A stretch of DNA of 64,000 nucleotides from Firmicutes bacterium HGW-Firmicutes-2 (lineage in GTDB: Bacteria > Bacillota > Clostridia > Lachnospirales > Vallitaleaceae), in NCBI GenBank assembly GCA_002841495.1, contig PGZV01000005.1, forward strand, positions 62,001 to 126,000, in the 5' to 3' direction. The notes below the pieces were generated by a model. That model ran no database searches and was not told the origin of the DNA. It saw only the letters and a list, made by a program, of their open reading frames with translations. Positions 26,512 to 35,087 of the stretch are shown here, in pieces. The position numbers were made by a program, and so were the translations under genes. How positions within the stretch are numbered: the first letter of the stretch is position 1; each line of letters starts with the position of its first letter.

Positions 26512-28023
26512 ATGAAAGACAAAGGATGTTCTCTGAATATGTTAATACTTATGTTTATGGCCATGGGTCATACATCCTATGGGGCAACAGAAGCGACCAA
26601 CATGCCAGTGAGTTATGCGTTGGTTTTTATAATGATGCTTATTATTTTATTGGTAACTATTTTCAAGATGCATTTGAAGATAAAAAAACTTAAGGCAATT
26701 AAGCTGGAACTTGACGATCAAAATAATATACTACAATACATGGCCTCTCATGATCCTATAACACACTTATATAATCGTGGTACCATGGTTGAGCATATAC
26801 AAAAACACTTATTGATGCAAGAACATAAAATCAGTTATTTGTATGATATAGCGATAACTAATCTTAGATTAATTAATGACACCTACAGCCATGATATTGG
26901 AAATGAGGTGTTAAAAGTGGTTGCAAAAAGACTTAGAGAAGCATTTGATGGTCCATTAGAAACACTTGGAATGGATCAAATGACCTTTTTGGCTATAGAA
27001 AGTCATACACGTTCCAAAGAAGATGCCATAACCCGCGCTTATCGTCTGATTGAAGGCTTATCAGAACCTATAGAAGTGGATTATATGGAAATAGATGTAT
27101 TAATTAGTGTGGGTATATCCATGGCACCGGATCATTCATTGGATGCGAAACAACTTATTAAGAAAGCCAATATGGCTTTGGTAGAGTCTTTAAACCGTGG
27201 CTATAAATCCGTATATTATTATGAAGATACTCTGTATATAGATGTTATTAAGCGTATAACGTTGGAAAAGCAATTGAGAAGGGCAATCAAGCTGAATGAA
27301 ATGGTACTTTATTATCAACCTAAGATTAACTTAAAAACGATGAAGGTAGATGGTTGCGAAGCATTAATAAGATGGCATCACCCTGACGGACATGTTATTT
27401 ATCCCAATGATTTCATACCGCTTGCTGAAGATATCGGCTTTATTGATGATATTGGAAAGTGGGTGGTGACCGAGTCGATTTGTCAGGTTAAGAGATGGCA
27501 AAGTTTAGGACATAACATTAGAATCTCCATAAATGTTTCCGGAAAAGAATTTGATGATGAATTTATTGAACATATACAACAGAATATAAAAATTCATAAT
27601 ATTGATCCCTCTCTGTTAGAAGTGGAGATTACAGAAACAGCAGCTCTTAAGGATCTTAACCATAGTAGACATTTGGTTCAAACCCTTCATGATTTCGGAA
27701 TCAGAGTCTCTTTGGATGACTTTGGTACGGGTTACTCATCTATGACTTACATTAAACAGCTCAAAGCATCAAAGCTTAAAATAGACAAGTCTTTCATTGA
27801 TGATTTGGATAATATGGAGCAACGCATTGTCATAGAATCCATGATTTTACTCGGAAAAAAATTGGATTATTATATTAACATTGAAGGTGTTGAAAGTAAG
27901 AAACAATTAATGATATTAAAAAAACTAGGTGTAGATGAAGTACAAGGCTGGCTTTTTAGTAAAGCTATTTTACCAGAAGCATTCATTGAGTATGTGAAAG
28001 TCTTTGATGAAAATGGCTTATAG
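26512..28023 (+). CDS. Degenerate-GGDEF / EAL cyclic-di-GMP phosphodiesterase
   Basis: A 503-residue membrane signalling protein. ATG 26512 follows GAGG; an upstream TTG at 26485 lacks a binding site. Two hydrophobic stretches lie in the first 60 residues, then a diguanylate cyclase-like domain starting at SHDPITHLYNRGTM. Its active-site loop reads LGMDQMTF instead of GGDEF, so it should not make c-di-GMP. The EAL domain (residues about 255-500) keeps CEALIRW, INVSG, EITETA, SLDDFGTGYSS and KIDKSF, with IEGVES replacing the usual AEGVET and QGWLFSKA near the end. It is therefore probably an active c-di-GMP hydrolase with a regulatory GGDEF domain. Two TATAAT hexamers (26465 and 26479) lie upstream without clear -35 boxes. 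Confidence 0.88.
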   Translation: MKDKGCSLNMLILMFMAMGHTSYGATEATNMPVSYALVFIMMLIILLVTIFKMHLKIKKLKAIKLELDDQNNILQYMASHDPITHLYNRGTMVEHIQKHLLMQEHKISYLYDIAITNLRLINDTYSHDIGNEVLKVVAKRLREAFDGPLETLGMDQMTFLAIESHTRSKEDAITRAYRLIEGLSEPIEVDYMEIDVLISVGISMAPDHSLDAKQLIKKANMALVESLNRGYKSVYYYEDTLYIDVIKRITLEKQLRRAIKLNEMVLYYQPKINLKTMKVDGCEALIRWHHPDGHVIYPNDFIPLAEDIGFIDDIGKWVVTESICQVKRWQSLGHNIRISINVSGKEFDDEFIEHIQQNIKIHNIDPSLLEVEITETAALKDLNHSRHLVQTLHDFGIRVSLDDFGTGYSSMTYIKQLKASKLKIDKSFIDDLDNMEQRIVIESMILLGKKLDYYINIEGVESKKQLMILKKLGVDEVQGWLFSKAILPEAFIEYVKVFDENGL

Positions 28024-28073
28024 TTGAAATAGGTTTCAAACTTATAAAATCAAATGTTAGTGGAGTGTGTTTT

Positions 28074-29018
28074 ATGGAAAACAAATTAGACATAAAAGGA
28101 TATGCGTTGGTTTTTTCTTCCTATGTTATGTGGGGGTTACTGACTTTTTATTGGAAGCAGTTGACGATGCTATTACCATTTGAAGTATTGTCTACGAGAA
28201 TTATCTTTTCTTTTATAACAATGGGTTTAGTACTGGTGTGGAAAAAAAACCGTCTTTTTCTTTCTTACTTGACGGAGCAGAAAAAAAGAAGCATTTTACT
28301 CATAACCAGTTTGTTAATCATGGCGAATTGGGTCATTTATATCTACGCAGTAAGCTCAGATCAGATTGTACAGGCCAGTCTGGGATATTATATCAACCCA
28401 CTGATTAGTATTTTACTGGGTCTTCTTCTGCTCAAGGAAAAGATTACAAGACTCCAAACTATTGCTGTCGGTTTTGCCCTCGCCGGTGTCATGTATATGA
28501 CTTTCGGTTATGGTGACTTTCCATGGATAGCCATTGCGGTGGCCATGTCTTTTGGTTTTTATGGTTATTATAAGAAAAAAGAAAATCTAGATACTTTAAA
28601 CAGCCTTTTCGTGGAAATGATGATGGGCTTGCCACTGGCAATTATATACATGACCTGGCTGAACTCAAATGGTGGTTCCCATTTTGTGTCGGTTTCAATC
28701 TGGGTTACATTTTTGATGTGTCTATCGGGTATCGTATCTATCGTCCCTTTATTATGCTTTACAGAAGGTGCCAAAAGAATACCTCTGTCTAGTGTAGGTT
28801 TTTTACAGTACATAGCACCGACCTTGATGTTACTTATTGGTGTTTTAGTTTATGATGAGCCTTTTACAGGTGAACAGCTATTTAGTTTTATATTGATATG
28901 GATTGGTTTGAGTCTATATACTTTTAGTTTGATTCGAACCAAACCAAGAATGATTATAAAGACAAATGAAGAAGTTGGGCAGGGCAAAGTGATAGAGACA
29001 TTGGCAGATACAAAATAA
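28074..29018 (+). CDS. rarD: RarD-type EamA permease
   Basis: A 314-residue drug/metabolite transporter family protein with about ten hydrophobic helices in two repeats. The signature of the RarD branch is visible: GYALVFSSYVMWGLLTFYWK near the start, followed by PFEVLSTRIIFSF, YINPLISILLGLLLLKE, and the C-terminal LGFLQYIAPTLMLLIGVL-like segment (here VGFLQYIAPTLMLLIGVLVY). ATG 28074 has GGAG eight bases before it. Substrate is unknown in the family. A two-way terminator follows. Confidence 0.88.
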   Translation: MENKLDIKGYALVFSSYVMWGLLTFYWKQLTMLLPFEVLSTRIIFSFITMGLVLVWKKNRLFLSYLTEQKKRSILLITSLLIMANWVIYIYAVSSDQIVQASLGYYINPLISILLGLLLLKEKITRLQTIAVGFALAGVMYMTFGYGDFPWIAIAVAMSFGFYGYYKKKENLDTLNSLFVEMMMGLPLAIIYMTWLNSNGGSHFVSVSIWVTFLMCLSGIVSIVPLLCFTEGAKRIPLSSVGFLQYIAPTLMLLIGVLVYDEPFTGEQLFSFILIWIGLSLYTFSLIRTKPRMIIKTNEEVGQGKVIETLADTK

Positions 29019-29037
29019 ACGTTTAGGTGTTATTAAA

Positions 29038-29069
29038 AAACAGGACCCCATTCAATGAGGGTCCTGTTT
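29038..29069. terminator. Bidirectional terminator between rarD and nrdJ
   Basis: AAACAGGACCC (29038-29048) pairs perfectly with GGGTCCTGTTT (29059-29069) around a 10-base loop. The A-run and T-run on either side let it serve both convergent genes. Confidence 0.85.
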
Positions 29070-29124
29070 ATGTATCATCGTACCTTTGCACTTACTTTAA
29101 GAAATTCCGACATTTGCTTTCATC

Positions 29125-31482
29125 TTAACGGATAGGGCAAGCGCCGCCATCACATGTTTCTGTACCAAGATCTAGTTCAATCTCATGTTTTTCGTATTTG
29201 GAAAGTAGACTTGGAATGAAAGGCTTCATGAGTGCTTTTCTCTCATTATAGTCGTCCTCGGTTATGGATTCGTAAGGTAGCAATTGATAAAAGCTATCAT
29301 CTAAGGATAAAAAAGATAGTGCTACGACATCATCCCAGTTTTCCCATACCCATTCTTCAACAAGATCCCACTCATGTTCACGGACATGAATGGTTATGGA
29401 ACAATTATGGTCCACATAGTTTTCCATGAAAAGCTTGTAGTTTTCAAGTTGTTCAAGTGCGGATACATCATACTTGGTTGTGCCGTTAGGTGCTTTTACT
29501 GGGAACTCAATGACCTTGGTCGTACAGGTTGCCATATCTTGTCCTACCTCTGGGAAAATAGGATAATCTAATTCCTCACACACTTTAACCAGTGGATCAG
29601 ATGCATTGATTCGAACACGTCTCACATAATAGGGAGAATGGGAGTAATGAACACCACTGGATACAGTTGGTAACTGACTTAAAGTACCCTCAGGTTTGAC
29701 TGTTGTTACAAGAAGTGGAGGGTTTTCGCCAATATCACTTGCATATTCATTGGCAGCTTCTATTGCGACCGATCTAAGGTCACGTAAAAGTTTTGCCTGT
29801 GCTTTTTGATCATAAGCAAGGGCATTTACCATATCTTGCCATCCGGTCAAAGAGCAACCTAAAAGTTTGTCACGGTCTTGTACATAATTCCAATCAGGTA
29901 TTTCCAGTTCCACACATGTCATTCTGTATCCGGCCCTTGCAGATAGACGTTGGGCTTCCATTAGACCATCATAATCTAAGGTGTTATCATCGGTTACATA
30001 GGCAAAAACGTTAATCGTTGTTAAATTACATAGGCCATTAGAATCGAGCAGTATTTCACCACAAGGGTTGACACCGTTCATATTAGTTCTACGTTTTGCA
30101 CCGGCGACCTCATTGACCCAACCCGGTTCACCTGAGTAACGCATTTGTTCGATTTGCCAGTGGAGCTGCGCTCTTGTTGGTTTGCTTTGATAGTAGATAG
30201 AGTTGTTACTCATCTGTCTATGTATAATATCATGGTCTACAATCCATTGACCATCAATCTGTTTGTAAAGTGCATTTTTGGCTTCAATACATTCTTTATC
30301 ATCCGAATCGACGAGAACAATTTCAGCCGTTCTACGTACACCGCCGACCACCACATTTTCACCGATGATATTCGCGATGTCTAAGCAATCTATAGGTAAT
30401 AGTTTTACAAGTGCATCCCCTAGAACAACACCGCGTCGTCGCACCACATTGGTTATTTTTGTAAACATATTTTTCAGACTGGTATGCCCACTGGCTGTTC
30501 CGCCAAAAGTCTTTAAAAGTTCTCCTTTTGGTCGAACATTATTATAATTGATGACTACGGTATTGATACTGCGGTACTCATTGGAATATAGGATTTTTAT
30601 AAAGAAATCCAAGGACTGAACCCATCCTTCTTTACTATCACCTATAATAATTTTAACGGTATTGTTATGGGAAAAATCAAGGCTGGTGCTGTCTTCACGG
30701 AATTGCTTAGGAACAGGTGTATAATCCTCATGAATGACTTCAAAGCTTGTTCTAAGTTTTGGTAGTCTTGCAACATCAGATTTAAGAACTCTCACACCAA
30801 CACCTGAACCAACCATCAACAAGTAAAATAAATCTTTATAGGCATTATAGTTATTGATAACAGTAAAAGCACAATTAAAATTAGCCATGGGATAGTGCTT
30901 GGCAACATCTGTACCACCAACCCAAAAAGTTCGACCGGATAGAAATTGTCTTAGATTAAAGATATTATCGTACAACTTTTCTGCTTCACGTTTGGTTGTT
31001 GGCACCAAGCTACAATTATATTCAACAGATCTTCTTACGGTTTCCCACCAATATTCTCTTCTTTTTTCTTCAGGAAGCCATCTGGAGTAGGTTCTGTAGT
31101 AAACAAAATTACCAAGTTGCTTCATTGGGTTAGGGCGATGCTTGTATCGACTGATAAATTCTTCACTTAGAAGGCGCCCATCGATACGCTTGGATCTTTG
31201 ATCTCTGGTTTTGTCACGTTCATATCTGTATAGGATATAGCGTTTTGCTGCATCTTTTCTGGTAGACTCCATTAAATATTGCTCCACAAGATCTTGGACA
31301 TCTTCGACAGATACAGGACTTTGCATTTTCTCTAAGCTTTCTGCTACACGTTCGCTTATAGATGCTGCTAATATTTCATCAACGCTATCCTTCGTTTCAG
31401 CCATAGAGAGCTTGATTGCTGTAGATATTTTGTCGGGAATAAAAGCTGTAACGGTACCGTTACGCTTTAAAACTTTTATCAT
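29125..31482 (-). CDS. nrdJ: Adenosylcobalamin-dependent class II ribonucleoside-triphosphate reductase
   Basis: A monomeric class II reductase of the Lactobacillus leichmannii RTPR type, making deoxyribonucleotides with a B12-generated thiyl radical. The 785 residues start with an ATP-cone-like regulatory segment (VLKRNGTVTAFIPDKI). Catalytic cysteines are visible in NFNCAFTVI and in NPCGEILLDSNGLCNL, where the Cys and Glu of CGE and the Cys eleven residues later match the radical-site arrangement. The C-terminal CDGGACPIR supplies the redox pair. ATG 31482 follows GAGGTG; the ATG at 31497 overlaps that site. Upstream are a strong promoter and two NrdR-like boxes. The enzyme explains part of the cell's need for the B12 island. 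Confidence 0.95.
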   Translation of the reverse strand: MIKVLKRNGTVTAFIPDKISTAIKLSMAETKDSVDEILAASISERVAESLEKMQSPVSVEDVQDLVEQYLMESTRKDAAKRYILYRYERDKTRDQRSKRIDGRLLSEEFISRYKHRPNPMKQLGNFVYYRTYSRWLPEEKRREYWWETVRRSVEYNCSLVPTTKREAEKLYDNIFNLRQFLSGRTFWVGGTDVAKHYPMANFNCAFTVINNYNAYKDLFYLLMVGSGVGVRVLKSDVARLPKLRTSFEVIHEDYTPVPKQFREDSTSLDFSHNNTVKIIIGDSKEGWVQSLDFFIKILYSNEYRSINTVVINYNNVRPKGELLKTFGGTASGHTSLKNMFTKITNVVRRRGVVLGDALVKLLPIDCLDIANIIGENVVVGGVRRTAEIVLVDSDDKECIEAKNALYKQIDGQWIVDHDIIHRQMSNNSIYYQSKPTRAQLHWQIEQMRYSGEPGWVNEVAGAKRRTNMNGVNPCGEILLDSNGLCNLTTINVFAYVTDDNTLDYDGLMEAQRLSARAGYRMTCVELEIPDWNYVQDRDKLLGCSLTGWQDMVNALAYDQKAQAKLLRDLRSVAIEAANEYASDIGENPPLLVTTVKPEGTLSQLPTVSSGVHYSHSPYYVRRVRINASDPLVKVCEELDYPIFPEVGQDMATCTTKVIEFPVKAPNGTTKYDVSALEQLENYKLFMENYVDHNCSITIHVREHEWDLVEEWVWENWDDVVALSFLSLDDSFYQLLPYESITEDDYNERKALMKPFIPSLLSKYEKHEIELDLGTETCDGGACPIR

Positions 31483-31498
31483 AGCTGTACACCTCATT

Positions 31499-31544
31499 TA
31501 CAATATATAGTAGTTAATAAGAAACTGATACACTACATATTGTA
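31499..31544 (-). promoter_or_regulatory. Paired NrdR-like boxes upstream of nrdJ
   Basis: TACAATATATAGTA (31499-31512) and CACTACATATTGTA (31531-31544) each match about 12 of 14 positions of the palindromic NrdR-box core CACwATATATwGTG. Their starts are 32 bp apart, about three helical turns, as is usual for paired NrdR boxes. The distal box covers the -10 hexamer. This predicts NrdR repression of nrdJ. Confidence 0.7.
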
Positions 31545-31567
31545 CCAACCTCTTATCTAACTGTCAA
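31539..31567 (-). promoter_or_regulatory. nrdJ promoter
   Basis: Read on the minus strand: TTGACA (31567-31562), 17-bp spacer, TACAAT (31544-31539). Transcription would start near 31532. Confidence 0.75.
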
Positions 31568-31643
31568 TGCCGTTACTGGAAAAAAACATAGGTAAAGACG
31601 ATTTGTGAAATATGACAAAAAGTAAATAGGGGGTGATGTTCTA

Positions 31644-31672
31644 TTGACAAGTTTTAAAAGGTCATATATACT
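31644..31672 (+). promoter_or_regulatory. Consensus promoter in the nrdJ-cvfB intergenic region
   Basis: TTGACA (31644-31649), 17-bp spacer, TATACT (31667-31672). It points rightwards into a gene-free stretch that ends in a terminator 100-130 bases later. Confidence 0.75.
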
Positions 31673-31678
31673 TTGATT

Positions 31679-31799
31679 ATCAAAATATTTGATGGTAAAT
31701 ATTTTTTTCATTTTCTATTCTCGGAATAGAAACCCCCCTTTTAATGCTAGCACGATAGACTGTTGTGCAACACCGGCTCTATGCCTGGTGTTTTTTTTT
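31679..31799 (+). ncRNA. Candidate small RNA or attenuated leader
   Basis: A transcript of about 120 bases is implied by the consensus promoter at 31644-31672 and a strong terminator at 31769-31799. It contains perfect hairpins ATCAAA/TTTGAT at its 5' end and TTCTATTC/GAATAGAA around a TCG loop, with a C6 run just after the latter. No supported coding sequence lies within it. I do not recognise a known RNA family. It could be an independent small RNA or a premature-termination leader of the S1 protein gene 147 bases further on. Confidence 0.45.
31769..31799 (+). terminator. Strong intrinsic terminator of the candidate small RNA
   Basis: AACACC-GGC pairs with GCC-T-GGTGTT around a TCTAT loop, followed by nine T residues. 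Confidence 0.8.
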
Positions 31800-31945
31800 G
31801 TTCTCTTGGAAAGCTTATATGGATGGATCTAAGGTTTGTCTTGTGGAATACTTAGATAACTGTTATATTAAGTGTATATGTAATAAGCATGATTGCAGGC
31901 AATCATTATGAAGATTAAAGAGATGATTAGAGGAATAGGTGAACC

Positions 31946-32797
31946 ATGATTGAACTAGGAAAAAAACAGATAATGTACGTTGTTAAAAAGACACCATTAG
32001 GTATATTCATAAATGAAAATCCTGATGACCTTATTAACAGTATTGTATTGTCAAATCAAGAGTTAGAACGAGCTGACGATGAAAAAGTATACGAATTAGG
32101 TGATGAGATAGAGGTCTATTGTTATTTGGACCAGAAGAAGAAGCTACAAGGTACACTAATGCCGCCATTGTTATGTAATGGTGAAATCGGAATTTTGGAA
32201 GCGGTAGAAACCAACCATTTTGGCGCTTTTCTAGAATGGGGTTATGATAAGGATATATTGATGCCATTTAGTGAGCAACTAAGGCCAATAAAGAAGGGTT
32301 ACAAAGTATTGGTGGGTATTTATGAAGACAAATCAGGTAGGCTATGTGCTACGCAAAAGATAAAGAAGATCCTGCGTAGTGACAGTCCATACAAAGAAAA
32401 TGATCAAGTCACAGGTTTAATCTATGACATTAAGGATGATATGGGTGCCTTTGTTGCAGTAGAAGGCAAATACTATGGGCTTATTTTGACGAATGAACTG
32501 TTGCCGAATATGAAAATTGGTCAGAAAATCGAAGGACGTATTACCAAAGTTAGAGAAGATGGTAAATTAAATCTGACAACCGCACAAAGAATCGATTTTC
32601 AAATGGATTCAGACTCTGAAAGACTTTATCAGCGACTATGTGATGCAGATGGTTTTTTACCTTATCATGATAAAACGGATAAAGATGTTATAAATAAAGC
32701 ATTTAACATGAGTAAAGGTGCTTTTAAAAGGGCACTTGGTAGGTTGTATAAAGAGGAGAAGATATTGATTAAGGAAGATGGTATATATAAGATATAA
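31946..32797 (+). CDS. CvfB/YitL-family S1 RNA-binding protein
   Basis: A 283-residue protein with tandem S1-like beta-barrels followed by a C-terminal winged helix, the CvfB (YitL) plan. Visible features are an S1-like segment at residues 65-130 (GEIGILEAVETNHFGAFLEWGYDKDILMPF), another at 145-200 (VTGLIYDIKDDMGAFVAV), and the winged-helix tail from about 225 (FLPYHDKTDKDVINKAFNMSKGAFKRALGRLY). Homologues bind RNA and affect virulence gene expression in Staphylococcus. AGAGGAATAGGTG lies before the ATG. The upstream 147 bases hold an ATGATTG/CAATCAT hairpin (about 31887-31905). Confidence 0.88.
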   Translation: MIELGKKQIMYVVKKTPLGIFINENPDDLINSIVLSNQELERADDEKVYELGDEIEVYCYLDQKKKLQGTLMPPLLCNGEIGILEAVETNHFGAFLEWGYDKDILMPFSEQLRPIKKGYKVLVGIYEDKSGRLCATQKIKKILRSDSPYKENDQVTGLIYDIKDDMGAFVAVEGKYYGLILTNELLPNMKIGQKIEGRITKVREDGKLNLTTAQRIDFQMDSDSERLYQRLCDADGFLPYHDKTDKDVINKAFNMSKGAFKRALGRLYKEEKILIKEDGIYKI

Positions 32798-32859
32798 ATG
32801 AAGGTTATTCTACAGCGTAGGATAACCCCTATGTTCTAATGAATTAAATGAATCAACCA

Positions 32860-32895
32860 AGTCTCTAAGTGAAAAATGCTTAGAGACTTTTTTTA
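32860..32895 (+). terminator. Terminator after the S1 protein gene
   Basis: AGTCTCTAAG (32860-32869) pairs with CTTAGAGACT (32879-32888), followed by seven T residues. Confidence 0.85.
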
Positions 32896-32932
32896 GATGA
32901 AGTTAGATTTTCTTTTTACTCCCTAGTACAAA

Positions 32933-32959
32933 AAAAGACAAGCATTAAGCGCTTGCCTT
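32933..32959 (-). terminator. Terminator of argS (minus strand)
   Basis: On the minus strand AAGGCAAGC pairs with GCTTGTCTT (one G-T pair), followed by a T-run read from the A-tract at 32930-32936. Confidence 0.75.
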
Positions 32960-32980
32960 AGTATTATAATTATCCTGTTA

Positions 32981-34738
32981 TTACATTTTCTCAGGTACTT
33001 GGATACCGAGTAGATCAAGACACAAAAGTAAACATTTTTGTGTAATTTGAAGAACTTTCATCCATGAACCACGCTTAGCCAAATCCTTTTCATTAATAAT
33101 ATGGTGGGTATGGTAAAAACCATTAGCCAAAGTGGCTAAATCATAAACATACTCACATATAATATTTGGTGCACGGTCCTTAGCAGCTAAGGTGAGGGCT
33201 ATTTCCAGATTGTCGATTTTTAACATTAACTGGCGTTCCACTTCACTGGAGGGTGCCATAATCGTGTTAGGCAAAAAAAGTTCTTCATTAAGCTTATTCA
33301 TAATATTATTAATACGCACATAGGTATAAAGGATGTAAGGACCGGTTTTGCCTTCGAATGAGGAGAACTTGTCTAAATCAAAAACATAATCTTTCATACG
33401 GTAGTTGGAGAGGTCAGCATACTTTAGGGTTGCAAGGCCTACAATTCTTGCTGTTGTATCAATATCGACGCCTTCCTTATCATTGATTTTTTCTTTGGCA
33501 TTTGCTTCAATAGAATCGATAAAGTCAGCAAGTTTTAAAATACCGCCATCTCTGGTTTTAAAAGGTCGACCATCTTTTCCATTCATGGTTCCAAAGCCGA
33601 TATGCTCCAATGAAGTTTTTGCAGGTGCAATACCATGATCTGAGGCACATCTGAAAACTTGAATAAAATGGTTGGCCTGTCGACTATCAACGACATAAAG
33701 TATATAATCAGGATCAAAGTCTTCAACACGTTGCTCTATGGTTGCAAGGTCTGTTGTTCCATAAAGAATAGATCCGTCAGACTTATAAATGATGATAGGG
33801 GGAATTTCTTTTTTGTCATCAGGACGGGTGACATCAACAACCATGGCGCCATCACTCTCATATAAGGCACCTTTTGACTTGAGTGTATCAATAATCTTAG
33901 GTACATAAGCATTACTGTCACTTTCGCCATACCATAAATCAAAATGTACGTCTAAACGGTTATATATAGTTTGTATATCCTTTACAGATAAATCAACAAA
34001 ATGCTTCCATAAAGCGATATAGCCTGGTCGACCGTTTTGTAAATCAAAGGTTGCTTTTTTTGCTTTTTCATTGTAGTCAGGGTCTTCTTTGCATCGGTTA
34101 CTGGCTATGGGATATATTTCTTCTAGGTCATGAAAGTCAAAAGGTGGTTCGGTTGGGTATGGACCTTCATATTCAGGGTCGAAGTAGGGTAACTCAGGAT
34201 AAAGGCGATTGACCTCAACAATAATCATACCCATTTGTAATCCCCAGTCTCCAAGATGGACATCACCGATGACCTCATGGCCCAAGAATTTAAAGAGGCG
34301 TTTGATAGATTCGCCAATAATAGCAGGCCGCAAATGGCCCACATGCAAAGGTTTTGCTACATTGGGTCCGCCATAGTCAATAATTATCTTGTCTGGGTCC
34401 TTAGCGACTTCCACACCAATTCTATGATCATCTGCTATACTTTCGATATAATCAGCTAAATATTGATCAGAAAGGGATAAATTGATAAATCCTGGTTTTA
34501 CTGTCTCAGCAAGTGAGAACATATTTTTATAGGATTCAGTGGATTTAAGATGAGCAATAATTTCATCACTAATGAGAAAGGGAGGCTTTTTATAGACTTT
34601 AGCAGCACTCATTGCGCCATTACACTGAAATTGACATAAGTCCTGTCTGGCTGATGTGACAACCTGTCCGTAAGCTGGATCGTAACCACAGGCTAAGAAA
34701 GATGCTTCCATAAGTTTGGTGAGTTGTGCTGTCAACAT
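32981..34738 (-). CDS. argS: Arginyl-tRNA synthetase
   Basis: This class I aminoacyl-tRNA synthetase charges tRNA-Arg. The 585-residue product has an N-terminal tRNA-recognition domain, the HIGH-type motif in GGPNVAKPLHVGHLRPAIIG (around residue 125), DVHLGDWGLQMGM, and the C-terminal anticodon-binding DALR domain. As in many ArgRS the KMSKS loop is not canonical (PFKTRDGG here). The start at 34738 has AAGGAG nine bases upstream; a GTG at 34747 overlaps that site. The leader of about 150 bases contains an 11-bp inverted repeat (AATAGGTTTTT/AAAAACCTATT, 34763-34791), but no T-box motif was seen. Confidence 0.95.
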   Translation of the reverse strand: MLTAQLTKLMEASFLACGYDPAYGQVVTSARQDLCQFQCNGAMSAAKVYKKPPFLISDEIIAHLKSTESYKNMFSLAETVKPGFINLSLSDQYLADYIESIADDHRIGVEVAKDPDKIIIDYGGPNVAKPLHVGHLRPAIIGESIKRLFKFLGHEVIGDVHLGDWGLQMGMIIVEVNRLYPELPYFDPEYEGPYPTEPPFDFHDLEEIYPIASNRCKEDPDYNEKAKKATFDLQNGRPGYIALWKHFVDLSVKDIQTIYNRLDVHFDLWYGESDSNAYVPKIIDTLKSKGALYESDGAMVVDVTRPDDKKEIPPIIIYKSDGSILYGTTDLATIEQRVEDFDPDYILYVVDSRQANHFIQVFRCASDHGIAPAKTSLEHIGFGTMNGKDGRPFKTRDGGILKLADFIDSIEANAKEKINDKEGVDIDTTARIVGLATLKYADLSNYRMKDYVFDLDKFSSFEGKTGPYILYTYVRINNIMNKLNEELFLPNTIMAPSSEVERQLMLKIDNLEIALTLAAKDRAPNIICEYVYDLATLANGFYHTHHIINEKDLAKRGSWMKVLQITQKCLLLCLDLLGIQVPEKM

Positions 34739-34894
34739 AGTATTCACTCCTTGTGTTTATAATAGGTTTTTTGAATCTATAAAAACCTATTGAAATATTA
34801 TTATAGGGTTAAAGGGTCGAAACTTAGTTTTAGTAAATTTGCATTTGGATGTATATGAAAGTTTATTGGATTGTTTTGACGCCTTAACCAATAT

Positions 34895-34923
34895 ATTATA
34901 GCTTATTATGTATAGTAAGTAAA
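34895..34923 (-). promoter_or_regulatory. argS promoter
   Basis: On the minus strand TTTACT (34923-34918), 17-bp spacer, TATAAT (34900-34895). This leaves a leader of about 150 bases before argS. Confidence 0.6.
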
Positions 34924-34962
34924 GGTACCGATAGGTGCCAGATTGCTTAGTTGAAGGTTCTG

Positions 34963-34991
34963 TAGACAAATAAAAGGGCAAAGTGTATAAT
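34963..34991 (+). promoter_or_regulatory. Promoter of the cheY-like/hybrid kinase pair
   Basis: TAGACA (34963-34968), 17-bp spacer, TATAAT (34986-34991), pointing towards the receiver gene at 35088. It is arranged back-to-back with the argS promoter. Confidence 0.6.
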
Positions 34992-35087
34992 TATAATATC
35001 TTCCAATGATCATATAGATATCAATAAAATATTATAGCGTTGAAAATGGCAGGGGACTAGTAAGACAGGAAAGTGAGGCGAGTTGAA

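Noticed and set aside
31692-31848. Short reading frame of about 46 codons inside the candidate small RNA
   Set aside because: It has no ribosome binding site, runs through the terminator, and its composition is unlike a protein.
34739-34920. T-box leader upstream of argS
   Set aside because: No T-box consensus or specifier stem could be found; only an AT-rich inverted repeat without a U-tract in the right place.
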